DNA from: Nephromyces sp. MM_2019
Taxonomy: Eukaryota; Apicomplexa; Aconoidasida; Nephromycida
NCBI GenBank assembly: GCA_015657535.1
Contig: JADHZB010000034.1
Span: 1 to 30,766 of the forward strand
Reading direction: 5' to 3'
DNA length: 30,766 nt
Part shown: positions 11,930-22,700 of the stretch, one piece after another
How positions within the stretch are numbered: position 1 is the stretch's first letter
Layout: each line of letters starts with the position of its first letter
Translations under genes and position numbers: made by a program
The notes under the pieces: model-generated
What the model was told of the DNA's origin: nothing
The model's input: the letters and a program-made list of their open reading frames with translations, nothing else
Database searches by the model: none

Positions 11930-14714
11930 ATGCCGAAAAAGGATTTTTCCAAAAAGAAAAGTGAAATTGATAGTGGAAAGAGTTACCAAAGGAACAGGAG
12001 CCAGAGAGCTACGAGTAAAATGGGTAATACACGAGAGATTGATAAAGAGGCTCATAAAACACCTAAATCTAAGTCCTTAGTAAGCAAATTCCACAAATTG
12101 AATGAAGAAAGAAGTACTAACTCAAAGTCTTGGCACCCAAGCTTTTTTAATACTTGTAAAATTAAGCTTGAAAAGTTACGATATGAGCACTTTACACGGA
12201 ATTTGGCTACAACTTTATCAAAAAAGTTGTGTAGAAATTCAAAATATTATAAGAATCGCTTAGGGAAATTTAGCAAAAAATTGAAAAATTCTTTAAAAAC
12301 AATAAGTTTGCTTTTCAATCGGCTCAAGTATTTTGTTTTATCTAACTTCAAAAAGGCCAAAAGACTACACAATGCTAACTTATTTTTCAAGCAGTGGGCA
12401 TTTGGTAGAATATATTTGAAGCATAGTAGGTCCAACAACTATCAGTCAAATTTTCCCAACACACTTGATAGCTCTACCTTGAAAGTCAGGAAAAATATTT
12501 TTTTAAATTACCTTAAAGAAGGGTATCATGAAAAAAATTGGAGCTGTTCGAATATGGTATCACCCTTTGGGCATAAAAGGATTAAGCAAAGAAATTCCGA
12601 GGTTAATGGCTGTTTCAGTAAATGCGGATCTGTAATGCTAATGACTAAGGTATTTACATTCTTAAGCCCTTCGGATATTCCAAAGGTTTCTGTCGCTTCA
12701 CAACAGTTTTATAAAATTAGTAAGATGCCTCTAAGCTGGGCACAATTAGATTCTAAAACATTTCAAAAGATCTTGGCAATACCTGATGTATTAGCAAAAT
12801 CAATATGTAGCCGACTTTCTAAAATTGAAACTTTGAACTTAGATTTTTCTTTTATCACCAAGGACTCATCAAGTAACCCTAATGTCTTGAGTTATTTGGA
12901 AAAAAGTATTGTAGTACTTGAAAACTTAAGCATCGTAATTCCTGACTGGGATTATAAAATGGGAATCACCAGGTCAGGATGTTTATTATCCCCTATGTTA
13001 GCTTAAGCGCATAAATTGTTAATGTTTTGGTGAAACATACCAATCATGCAAATTTTATATTAGCATTGATCCTAGAAGATATTCTGAGAAGGACATAAAT
13101 CAATTTCTAGAAAACCTAATAGATTCGAACCAGAATTCACTTCAATGCCTCAAGTTGGTTCGTGAGGGTACCACAAGATTCCGAACATTTGATTTTAGTC
13201 ATCCAAGGCTTAGACTACCTAAATATTTACCTTCATTAAAAAGTTTTCAAATATCTACACCATTTTGGGTGAATATACACAAACGTTTTAAATTTTAAAA
13301 CATCTAGTAAATGAATTATTTCTAGCAGTTTAAAACTTCACTGATAGCTCCAGTGCTATATGTAAAATTCATGGCATTACTTTTCTAGGTTCCTGTTGGA
13401 TTTCAGATGAAATCATGCAGCTTTGCAAGTCTAAAAGAGCTCCAGATGGTTTCTAATGATGAAATCCAACACACTGTAAAACTCTTTTTGAATGGTATAT
13501 CAAATAGTGCTCAAAATATAGAACTTTATGGCAAAAATAGGATATGTTGCTTCAACAATGATTTGTATTTCACCAAGTCAGTTAACCTTTTTATTAGTTT
13601 TTAAAGTATATATTCTGAATCACTTGTATCTAGTCTAAAAAGCCTTCAGCTGGGGTGGACAAGTTACTCAGAATTGAGAATGCTTGATGACTTGATTCCA
13701 AGTCATTTTCCCAAGCTCGGGAAACTTTCTTTATATGGTCCTCATGAGTCTGGCCTCACGGACACCCACTTGAGAATCTACACAAAATTGAATCGATTCT
13801 CACCATATGGGGTCTACTTTAAATACAAACGCCTTAATTTAACTTTTGCTTGTCTTGTTAATTTCCGTTGCTCTTTGAAATCTCATGGATTATTTGCTTT
13901 GTTCACTGATCATTCTGATAGAATTTATCACTTGAACATACAAGGTTAGAAACTGAACTCTATCATTATTTGAATGCTAATGGGAATAACTAGGAATTAT
14001 GAGATGATAAATGGTCACTTTGCATTGAGACAATTACCGTCTCCACTCAAAGTTTCATGCTTTTTTAAAGATTTCTATCTAGAATTTTGGCCAATTATCT
14101 TGTATTTTAGGCTTTCAAGATCGTTCTCCACCAAAGAAAGAGATAGAGGATCTATTTAATAAAAATTTCGATAGAATTGGTAAGGATTTTGTTGAAAATT
14201 AACACCCTAGACTCTTAATTTCAAAATATTGAATAAAAAACATTCAACTTACTCAATTTTGAAGAAATATGGAGGCAGATCTTCAAGTATGAATTTTTGG
14301 ATAAAGAGCTATTTATAAGCCCTAATTCATTAGACAAGGAAATTGAAAATAATCCAAATAAGACAGATAATGAAACTTGGGATAAGAGCCAGTTTGGGAA
14401 CATTTGTACTTACGCTTTTCCACAAGTTGGAGTACAAATGCAGGGCTACGATCTTTTCTGCTTAGAAATGTCTTTAGCTCCTAAAATATGTGCTGATTTG
14501 AATGAAGATAACTTGTTGAAAGAATTATGGACAGACTTACCATCTCATTATAGGTAGAAATATTATAAATAATACTCAAAGTAGGTTGATTATAAAATAA
14601 ATAATTGTAATCTCTAGGGCGGCATATGAAGGGCCCATTTTGAGAGCTTATATAGAAGAGAGATGTAGAGTAGATGAGTGGAGTTTCTCTACAAGTAGAC
14701 CTTGCTGGGAATAA
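11930..14714 (+). CDS. F-box protein with leucine-rich C-terminal half
   Basis: Seven exons: 11930-12972, 13064-13268, 13389-13576, 13634-13944, 14111-14179, 14265-14553 and 14618-14714. Every junction is GT-AG and keeps phase, giving 733 residues and a TAA stop. The ATG at 11930 (MPKKDFSKKK) is chosen because upstream codons in the open frame contain no ATG. Residues 1 to about 230 are very basic (Lys/Arg/Ser/Asn). Residues about 235-273 match an F-box: KVFTFLSPSDIPKVSVASQQF, then W. Downstream are irregular leucine-rich segments (IETLNLDFSF, SLQCLKLV, LPSLKSFQIS, SLKELQMVS, LKSLQLGW, LGKLSLYG) and an unfamiliar C-terminal block. F-box proteins link substrates to SCF ubiquitin ligases through Skp1, and the repeats would bind the substrate, which is unknown. 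Fourth-exon splicing and the exact ATG are the least certain points. Confidence 0.8.
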
Positions 14715-15653
14715 AATTAAAAAATACTATCAATATCTTGCAACTTTTGTCGCTCTGCCTTACATCTACCAAAAAAAATTAAATATCTTTCTAATCTTGA
14801 AATTTTTTTGTCAGCTAGATTTTAATTAGCTTTTTGTGCTAATTCTTAAAACTCGTCAGGATTGCTTTGCTGCAAGTTGCTTCAACAATATGGTTGATTT
14901 GTGGTGATTCAAAAGTGTTGAGCTTAGATCATACATAATTTTATCTAAATTGAAAGATATTTTTAATTATAACTCTTATATAATAGCTTTAATATTTAAA
15001 ACAACATTTTAAAACTGAATGAAAAATTTTTTATGTGAAAGCTTAGACTATTTCTACTTAGCTCTCACCTAAAACATATGATTTGTCCTAAAAGTGAAAC
15101 TATAATAAGCAATCTTGAAGTACTGTAATTTGGTTGTTCTTATAAATGAACAATCACAACTCGATTAAACTTCTGAATGAAGCTTTATGAATACACCAAC
15201 ATAAATACTTTAGGGTTATTGCAACTTGACTGTTTTCCGTGTCAGCATCGGATTGCACACCCGAGCTACTTCGAATAGAATTTTTTAAGCCTAGATATAA
15301 CTTATGCAAGGCCGCTCGTTAATAAGTAAATTTGTAAGTACCAATTTATTTGCTTCTTCTGAATGGCTAGATATAGCTTTGCTCTGTTGTCTTAAATCTT
15401 AAACATTGCGTATGTAACTCAGGCCCCCTCAATAACAATTGATAACTCAAACGAATAACAACTTATAAACCTAAGTCTCAATCCAGAGTCATTTAATTCT
15501 AACACTAATGTCTCTGTAACATTAAAGACGATTTTAAATTGACTCTAATATTCCTTAACCTTAAAAGGCTATAAATGAAAATCCCCAATCAATAGAAAAG
15601 AAACAACCATCAGGTACTCATTTTAAAGATTAAGTCTTTCACTTTTTAAAGCC
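14715..15653. other. Intergenic region between the F-box gene and PCNA
   Basis: About 940 nt with stops in all frames and no recognisable RNA gene. It should hold the F-box 3' end and the PCNA promoter. A TATA-like element sits near the PCNA start (separate entry). I looked for an MCB-type ACGCGT or E2F-type site upstream of PCNA and did not see one. Confidence 0.55.
15570..15576 (+). promoter_or_regulatory. TATA-like element upstream of PCNA
   Basis: TATAAAT lies about 80 nt before the PCNA ATG, a plausible position for a core promoter. In such AT-rich DNA this motif is weak evidence on its own. Confidence 0.3.
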
Positions 15654-16741
15654 ATGTTCGAGTGTGGCCTCCCTGGACTACTTCTTAAACGCCTTTTAGA
15701 ATCTCTAAAAGACATTTGCACTGACATCAATCTTGAATGCAATCAACATGGGATAACAATGCAGGCAATGGACAACAGTCATGTTGCCCTTGTACATCTC
15801 CAACTACCTGTGGACTTTTTCACTGAGTACCGCTGTGATTTGGGATGCGTCCTTGGAGTAAACATCCCTCACATGCTTAAAGTACTAAATATTGTAAAGG
15901 AAAACAGTGAAGTTTTTCTTTCAACAAGTGAAAATGAAGATGAAGACATGGATATACTCAGAATCGCCATCTATGACTCAGAGGATTTTAATGTTAATAA
16001 TGAATGTTAGTGTTTTCTAATCGACAAATGAGTTTTTCATAACTTTCAATTTGCTTCATTTTGAATCCGATTTTATCGTTTTTACTTATCAGTGTATTCC
16101 TAATAATTGATTAATGGACTAAAATCCTTTAAAAAAATTGTTATCAGATTCTAAAAGAGCTGAAACGCTCATAGCAGACCTTAAAATGGTGGACATGGAA
16201 AAGGAGCACCTCAATATACCTGAGCCAGATCACTCTTGTACATGCTCAATGAAATCTAAAAAGTTCCAAGAAATAGTTCGATACCTAAATTCTGTAGGAG
16301 AATCAGGTAGGACTTGACCCAATTACAATTCTATCTTCATGTTTAATATGATTCTCTCAGTCATGATATCTATTGAAAAACAAAGCTTAACATTTGATGC
16401 TGAAGGGGACAGTATAAGGGTAAAAAAACAGTTTAAAAACTCAATTAACGATGTGAGTGGCAAATCCTTAAATTATCAGCTTTGATTTAAATCTCATTAA
16501 ATGAATTTTACAGGTAATCGTCACCAGCACAGAACCAGTTTCTCAAGAATTTGCAACGAGATACTTAGTGATGTTCTCCAGAGCTAGTTCAATAGCAGAC
16601 TCTGTAGTAATAGGACTGTCGGCTAATATCCCGCTATCACTTAAATTCAATTTTGGTCCCAAATCAAATCCTTCTGACATAGAATTAGACGACACAGCTT
16701 CACTCTCTTTTTTTTTAGCACCTAAAATCGATGAAGACTAA
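15654..16741 (+). CDS. PCNA: PCNA, DNA polymerase sliding clamp
   Basis: Four exons: 15654-16005, 16148-16306, 16361-16452 and 16514-16741. They give 276 residues, against about 258-261 for most PCNAs. The start MFECGLPG with LLKRLLESLKD, the QAMDNSHVALVHLQL block, YRCDLG and LGVNI follow PCNA order. The interdomain connector region is LKMVDMEKEHLNIPE (about 129-143), and the end is the near-invariant LAPKIDED. A lysine in ISIEK (about K177) aligns with the ubiquitin/SUMO-accepting Lys164 of human PCNA. The homotrimer encircles DNA and holds replicative polymerases and repair factors in the nucleus. The extra length comes mainly from an acidic insert (ENEDEDMD and nearby, about 96-117) before the connector. 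The protein is clearly PCNA but diverged, for example QFKNSIND where other PCNAs have a conserved acidic turn. Confidence 0.93.
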
Positions 16742-17161
16742 TTTTATATGATGCTATTAGAAAAGCTCGAGAGAATTTTACTCTATAATTTTAGCACATT
16801 TTCCCATAACATTCGGCTCTATATAAGGACCTTATATTTTATAATTTATAACTCCCAACAATTTTCAAGGCGTCGATTAAACACTATCATAGCCAAAATT
16901 TACCCAGTTTTTATATTTAAATAATATTAAATTTTGGAAAGGCTTAAATATTGCCTATCAAGTTTTCTCAAATTAAAAAAATTGTGGTGACAAAAAATTC
17001 AAAAAATTATTGAAGGTTTACCAGACACTACCTGATTAAAAATAAAGTATAATTTAAATTTGATAGCTGGAAGTACTTAAACTTCTCATAATTTCATTCA
17101 CAACTTTATCATCTATAAAATGTCAAAAACTTGACTTTTATTTTTAATCTAAGGTAGGATC
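16742..17161. other. Convergent intergenic region between PCNA and the paralogue-A gene
   Basis: 420 nt between two stop codons facing each other. AT-rich, with no coding frame and no clear structure. It presumably carries both 3' ends. Confidence 0.6.
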
Positions 17162-18091
17162 CTATTGCCGTTTATGTATCCTTATACAGTCTCTTTGTAC
17201 AGTTTCATGTCGAGGTGTGAGAGTCCTCTAAAATAATTATCAAATTTAATCCTTAAATTCAAGATAAATAATATAATAAATAAACACAACTCACATCAAG
17301 GTGGTCTCTACGGTGAACAGGAACTCCTTCTTGGTCCTTTTCGAACGGTCCATCAGGGTTAGCGAATGGTGGCTCCCTATTTTTTACCTCAACTGGCCTA
17401 TCACTACGACATGCATTTTCAGAAACGGTCAAAAACTTGTCAAACTGTCAAATAAAAAGGAGAATATATTTCTATAGAATATGCTTATAAAATCATAAAT
17501 TGAGTTATATTTTCTGATAAAAATAAATTTGTTCTATTTAAAGGTTATATGATTTACCCAACTAGACTTAATTTAAGCATGTGAAGCTAGTGCTATCGTT
17601 AATACCTCTAAACTAGACGAGTACTGCTTGGAGTGCCTATCAAGTTGCCTCTTCCATGAGGAATATGTAGAGTCACAGTCTAGGAATGAGTAATTCATTT
17701 CTATGTTAGCACCTCCAATTTTTCTATAGGATCTAAATTCCATTTTCCCTGACTCATCGAAATTTGGCAGCCAGGAGGTTTTATAATATGCTCTCTGGGT
17801 CCTAGGATTGACATAATTGAGCATAGACTTTCTAGTTATAATTTCATCCACTGAGTTATCCGGATAACCACTGAGAGCATTCTTCACGCCATCACTTTGT
17901 GATTTTTTGTTATATGTGAATTTTCTTGCTTTTTGGTAGGATTCTGAAAACTTTTGACTGGGCTTTCCAGCGCAGCCGGCAGGAGCATTATAATTCAAAT
18001 TTTGGTTCTTTTTTGAACTGATAGGGTTTTGAAACTTAATAGTTGGTTGTCCAGCATACCCAGTCATGTCAAGCTTGACTTTAGCTGCCAT
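17162..18091 (-). CDS. Hypothetical protein, paralogue A of a head-to-head pair
   Basis: Three minus-strand exons: 18091-17606, 17444-17295 and 17227-17162. Both introns are GT-AG with phase kept, giving 233 residues and a TAG stop. I do not recognise the family. It has two copies of a short motif, YAGQPTIKF (12-20) and CAGKPSQKF (40-48), then ISSKK (24-28) followed by NLNYN, a RKSMLNYVNP block (87-96) and KIGGANIEMN (about 124-133). The same features, in the same order, occur in the divergent neighbour at 18897-19776, so the two are paralogues. The protein is basic, Ser/Tyr/Asn-rich, and has no signal peptide or membrane segment. The third exon is the least certain because a nearby AG would give a shorter ending. 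The shared 805-nt upstream region suggests co-regulation. Confidence 0.75.
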
Positions 18092-18321
18092 TATGATAAA
18101 AGTTCTAAAATTTTCCTTTGAATCCTTTAGTGAATGTTTTAGACCAGTAATTTATTTTAAAAATGGAAAAGAATAAAATAATAAATTTTAATAAAGCCAT
18201 TTTTGTTTTAACATATAAATTGCAAGCTTTTATGTTGCGAACAGGACTTATCACCGCTTAGTTTACTCAAATAATTTCTAGGCCAATAAAATTCCAAAAC
18301 ATTCTAATTTACATTACTGAG

Positions 18322-18342
18322 ACTAGCGCTTTTTACGCTAGT
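18322..18342. promoter_or_regulatory. Palindromic element in the shared promoter
   Basis: ACTAGCG at 18322-18328 and CGCTAGT at 18336-18342 form a perfect 7-bp inverted repeat around a 7-nt spacer. It is GC-containing in an otherwise AT-rich stretch, so it could be a dimeric transcription-factor site. Confidence 0.4.
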
Positions 18343-18653
18343 ACGTTCACGGTTGTAGTTAAATTCATTAAAACCTAGGCAATTTTAGGTTCAATAAATT
18401 TTATAAAATTTATTTTATGCCGTTAATTAGCGAATTAGAATAATTTCACAAAGATTATGTTACTCCTAGTCATTCCCTCTTCCAATAAATTTGGGCAACT
18501 ACCAAAGTAAAATAGACTTTAAGGTCGCTCTTTTAATTATAATCTAAGTAGTTTCTCATTTCAGTTGAAATAAAAGAAAACTATTAAGCAGATATAAAAT
18601 ACACATACATTAGTGCCCCTGATTATATATGCTCTTGAAAGAAATGTCACTAA

Positions 18654-18661
18654 GCGGGAAA
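18654..18661 (+). promoter_or_regulatory. Candidate E2F-type site GCGGGAAA
   Basis: Exact match to the reverse complement of the E2F consensus TTTCCCGC, about 240 nt before the paralogue-B ATG and about 560 nt before paralogue A. It overlaps one of two inverted ACTAAGCGG copies. A single eight-base match can be chance. Confidence 0.35.
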
Positions 18662-18896
18662 ATTCGTGCTCAAAAGAAAATTTTTTAGAGACTTATTTTT
18701 GCTTTCAATGGGCTACTTTGCATTTTTAATAAGAGAGATTACATAATAACATTGAGATAATTTTGTATATAACATTCCTATTTGAATATATATGCGATTC
18801 CCATAATAGGATATGATTTAGATATTAGCAATACAAACATTGAACCCTATAATAATTAACTTAACGATGATTGCAGCACTTTTATAATAAATTAAA

Positions 18897-19776
18897 ATGG
18901 AGCCTCATCCTCATAGTGCCGGCATGCCTTCTAAAAGGCTATCAGACCTTTTCAGTGATTCTATTTCTTCTAAAAAGGCTGTAAATTATAATTACGGATC
19001 CTCTCTCCATACCTTTAACATTTTATATGACTACACTAACTCTACTAATAATGAAATTTCTACAGATAATACTCAATATGAGCTCAATAATTATGCTGGA
19101 ATGACTTCAAAAAAGTTAAATGAAAGGTGTTATGGGCCATCATGCAAACAAAATTTTTCTAGAAACTCCAATTCTTCTGCAAATATAACAAGTCTCTTTT
19201 CAAACAAGGATGATAACTACAAAATTGAGGTCCGAAGACGAAATTTGAAGCATTATTACCCTTCGTCACATATAAACGAAGCATTTTGTACAAAATACCA
19301 AGTTGTAGACAATCATACTGGACGCTCGAGTATTATGGCGGCAAGAAAACCTGGAAAAGCAAATGCAGAAGTGAATATTGCAGATTTTGATGCATATCAG
19401 CATAGACTTGAAAGTGGAGCGAAGACCAAATGCCTAGAAAATGGAATAGAAGTAGCAAATATGGTAAAGCATTGAAACTAAATTTTGTAGAATTTAAAAT
19501 AAAACCAGCTTTTTAAATAGGGCATGACTGCTAAAGAGGACAAATCCCAAGAAGCTAAAAGATTAACTATTTTAACTCCAATTAGTTATACAATGAGAGC
19601 AGATAACATATGTTGCAATGAGGTAATGATTTCAAGCTAGAAAATTAAAGGAGTAAAATTATATATCTTTTGACTTTTAATAGGACTGGGTTGTTCCCAA
19701 CAATCAAGCAAAAGTTGAAGACAATTTAGGAAAATCGAAAAGGAAATACGACTGTCCTTGGGCTATCAACATGTAA
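18897..19776 (+). CDS. Hypothetical protein, paralogue B of a head-to-head pair
   Basis: Three exons: 18897-19463, 19521-19622 and 19684-19776. Introns of 57 and 61 nt are GT-AG and in phase 0, giving 253 residues and a TAA stop. It shares a collinear set of features with paralogue A on the other side of the promoter: two AG-x-x-S-K-x-L motifs (SAGMPSKRL 7-15; YAGMTSKKL 66-74), ISSKK (23-27) followed by NYNY, RRRNLKHYYP (113-122) and KPGKANAEVN (151-160). The distance from the Tyr-Pro block to GxANxE is 32-33 residues in both proteins. Overall similarity is otherwise low, so the duplication is old. KRLSDLF near the N-terminus fits the loose cyclin-docking RxL pattern; this is only a pattern match. 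Soluble, Asn/Ser-rich, function unknown. Confidence 0.78.
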
Positions 19777-22700
19777 CACTTTTTAATGGAAATCACCAAG
19801 CTTACATTGACTGAGATTTTTAATTTAATGTTTTATAGATATTAGAGTTTCTAAATTATTAAAAAGCTGATGAAACAACACCTAAATATCTATAAAAGGT
19901 TTTTGTGCTGCTTATTATTCTACAAGATTTTAAAAACACAAAAGTTGTGAATTTACATTCATGTAGATGGGTTTATTTAGGCTTCTTGTTTTTTAATTAT
20001 TACTTTATCTTGAAAATTGCTAATTTGTGTCCTGAATTATAAAAGACTACTAAGTCCTGCTTCTCTTATTATAGAAGCAACTCTAGCTACCCTTGATGCT
20101 TTAGGAATGGGCCCTATAAATACTCGAGGAGTCAAAAACGTAGCCTTTGTGACCTAATAGTTCTTCCAAAAAAAGAATTATAAACTTAGATACTATCCTA
20201 CTTTATGAGGGCCCACTTTGACTACAATAATAGTATAATTTTTATTAACTTTGTTTGCTCAGTCGATTTTTTCTCTAGATAGCTAATGATCCTCCTGTTG
20301 ACCCTTATATTCATTACTAATTTGAACTTGTAACCCGAAACGTTAATAATTATTTTTCTCACCTTCTTATAATGAATTTCTCCCAGTTTAAATTGCCAAT
20401 GAGGTTTAGAGCATGAATTTTAAAAGAGTAGAGTATTTCAATTTTTCGATGGTTTTGCTATTTATATAAGTTAAAGTAACTCTGAAGAACATTATCTATT
20501 TAACTTTTAGGATCCTTGATTATTAAATTTGTCATAAATAAGACTATGTATAGGAGGGGACACTTCAACATTTGAAAATTAGTTCTTAGGATCTATTACT
20601 TGGGCTTGTGCCTTTTCCATAGCGTTTCGACCATCGAATGAACATACTTCAAATTGCATTCGTAGATATTCTAGCTTTAATAGGCACCTTCTATAAAGCA
20701 TTTTTTACAATATATTTCATGCTGTTTGACTAGCTCCTGCTAGATCCAAATACCTAATTCGAAACTTCAAGCTTAATTTAATGTTATATTAGGGGCACTA
20801 GAGGTGACTAATTCTTAAAACCTGGATATCATTGCTTTTTTGTCTATGTTTTCAATTACAACGAATTTGTTTTGAAGTTACTGTTTACTTCTTTTGTTCA
20901 GTTCTTGTGGGATAGTGAGATTTTGTTGGTTGCAAACTAATGAAATAATCAACATCCTTTAAGCAAATTATTAATTATAGTTGCTGCAATTGGATTCGAA
21001 AGCATTGGCTCTTTGTACTATTCTTTAACTTGAAACTCTCATGAAAGCTCGCATCATTTTAATGAATACTTGAATAATTAACAAAAATGATTACTTTATT
21101 TTTGAGCTAACTGGAAAACAGTCTTATCTACTTTTTGAAGCATTTTTGCTTTATCATTCCCAGTGTTTAAGCTATATACAACCTATATCATAAAATACTC
21201 GCATTGTTTACAACCAAGTCTTACTCCAGCTGACTTTTTTTAATTAATCTTAAATGGTCAAAGCTTCTGTAGCTTGCAGATTACCACTTCTTTTAGCCTC
21301 AATGTAATTGGGTTTCTATTTTATATTACAAGACATCGTATTTATGAAAATTAGTAAAAATAACTTTTTATATTTAAAGTGCCCGAAATTTGAAATGTTA
21401 TTACGTAATGATAGCCGGGGCATTCTGCATTCCAATTCTTGAAAGCCTACATGAACTGTGTCTTGTATAGTTATTTTGTCCCTTTTCATCATAAATTTGA
21501 AGATAGTGAACATTAACTGTTTGACATAACCTGGCTGTTCCTTTTGATTGTAATACATTTGACAGCATCTTTCTTGCTAACAAATACTCCAATTTTGTCT
21601 TTTGCTACAATTTATGCCTCAAAATATACTTTTAAAGCATTTTTGGATGCATACAGGTCGCTCAGATCAACGCTTATTGGGTTATATAAATTACTCTGAG
21701 AAAAGAATTGGATCCAAAGCCAAAATAAGAAGGCATTTACTTAAAATCCTTGTTTTGAAGAAATAGTTTGGATTAATGGATGGGATCTCTTCTAATGAAA
21801 TAAGGTTAAGTCGTTTCAGAATAATTAAAAATGAAGACTTTTTATAAAATAACATGAGGACAAGTATCTAAACTCTAAATCTTATAGAATTTCTTCTGAA
21901 TTTTAGTTTTAAAACCTTAAATATTCCTGTAATGCAAGATGCATCATGGGATGAAGCTTAAAATAAGGATCTAATGATTTTGAGACTTTGGAAATTATCC
22001 AGACTCGTACTAACTTTAAACAATATGGAGGTCAATTAAAAAGAATAACTGTCTCTTGGTGAGTAGCTTCTGAATTGAGTGAAAGCAGCTTGTTACGTTT
22101 AGCTCACTTATGGATCAATGCTTTCATTTAAAGAGATTTTTCTTATCACTCAGCTAAAAATGCCTAGAACTAGTTATAATTTCTTCTTATTAGGACACGC
22201 AAAAGCCTTGTGTTTCAATCTTTTTCTCGCCATTCCCCATCACCATAAAAGCATAGCTTGAAATAATTTGTTGCTCTTAGGTTACTTGTTATTTGTTTCT
22301 TAGATTAGCGAAGAAAATGTTTAGGATCACCTTAGATGCGAACTTGTAATTAATAATTTTATTTTTTAACTTATCAAACCAGCATTTGATTATTCTTCTT
22401 AACTTCTTTATGGAAAAGAAAAGCTAGGTAAAAATTTGAGGTAGATATTTCTGAAAGATAGAAAAGAAAAGCTTTGATTTATTTGAAAGCATTAAGAGTT
22501 TATAAGCATCATATTCGTCTTTCATCCTGCCCTTGAACACTCAAACAGGAAGTGTGTTAAGATTATGAGATGGATACCTTGAAATTTTGATGTTTCTTTC
22601 GGGTCACATACATTTTCTAGTTTTTATAGCCAATATCGAATTTCCCCCCTTTTTTGGTTTACTAAATTGATCCCTTTCATAAGCAGCCCAAATCTGTCAG

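Larger units (their letters stand above)
18092..18896. promoter_or_regulatory. Bidirectional promoter region of the paralogue pair
   Basis: 805 nt between two divergent ATGs. It contains a 7-bp inverted repeat at 18322-18342, two inverted copies of ACTAAGCGG (18254-18262 and 18649-18657), and an exact E2F-type octamer GCGGGAAA at 18654-18661. Function is inferred only from position. Confidence 0.55.

Noticed and set aside
21316..21592. Two overlapping minus-strand frames, one containing VNVHYLQIYDEKG, which recalls a kinesin EIYNE strand
   Set aside because: No P-loop, no SSRSH and no DLAGSE motif nearby, and the frames overlap each other. The resemblance is too short to support a motor protein.
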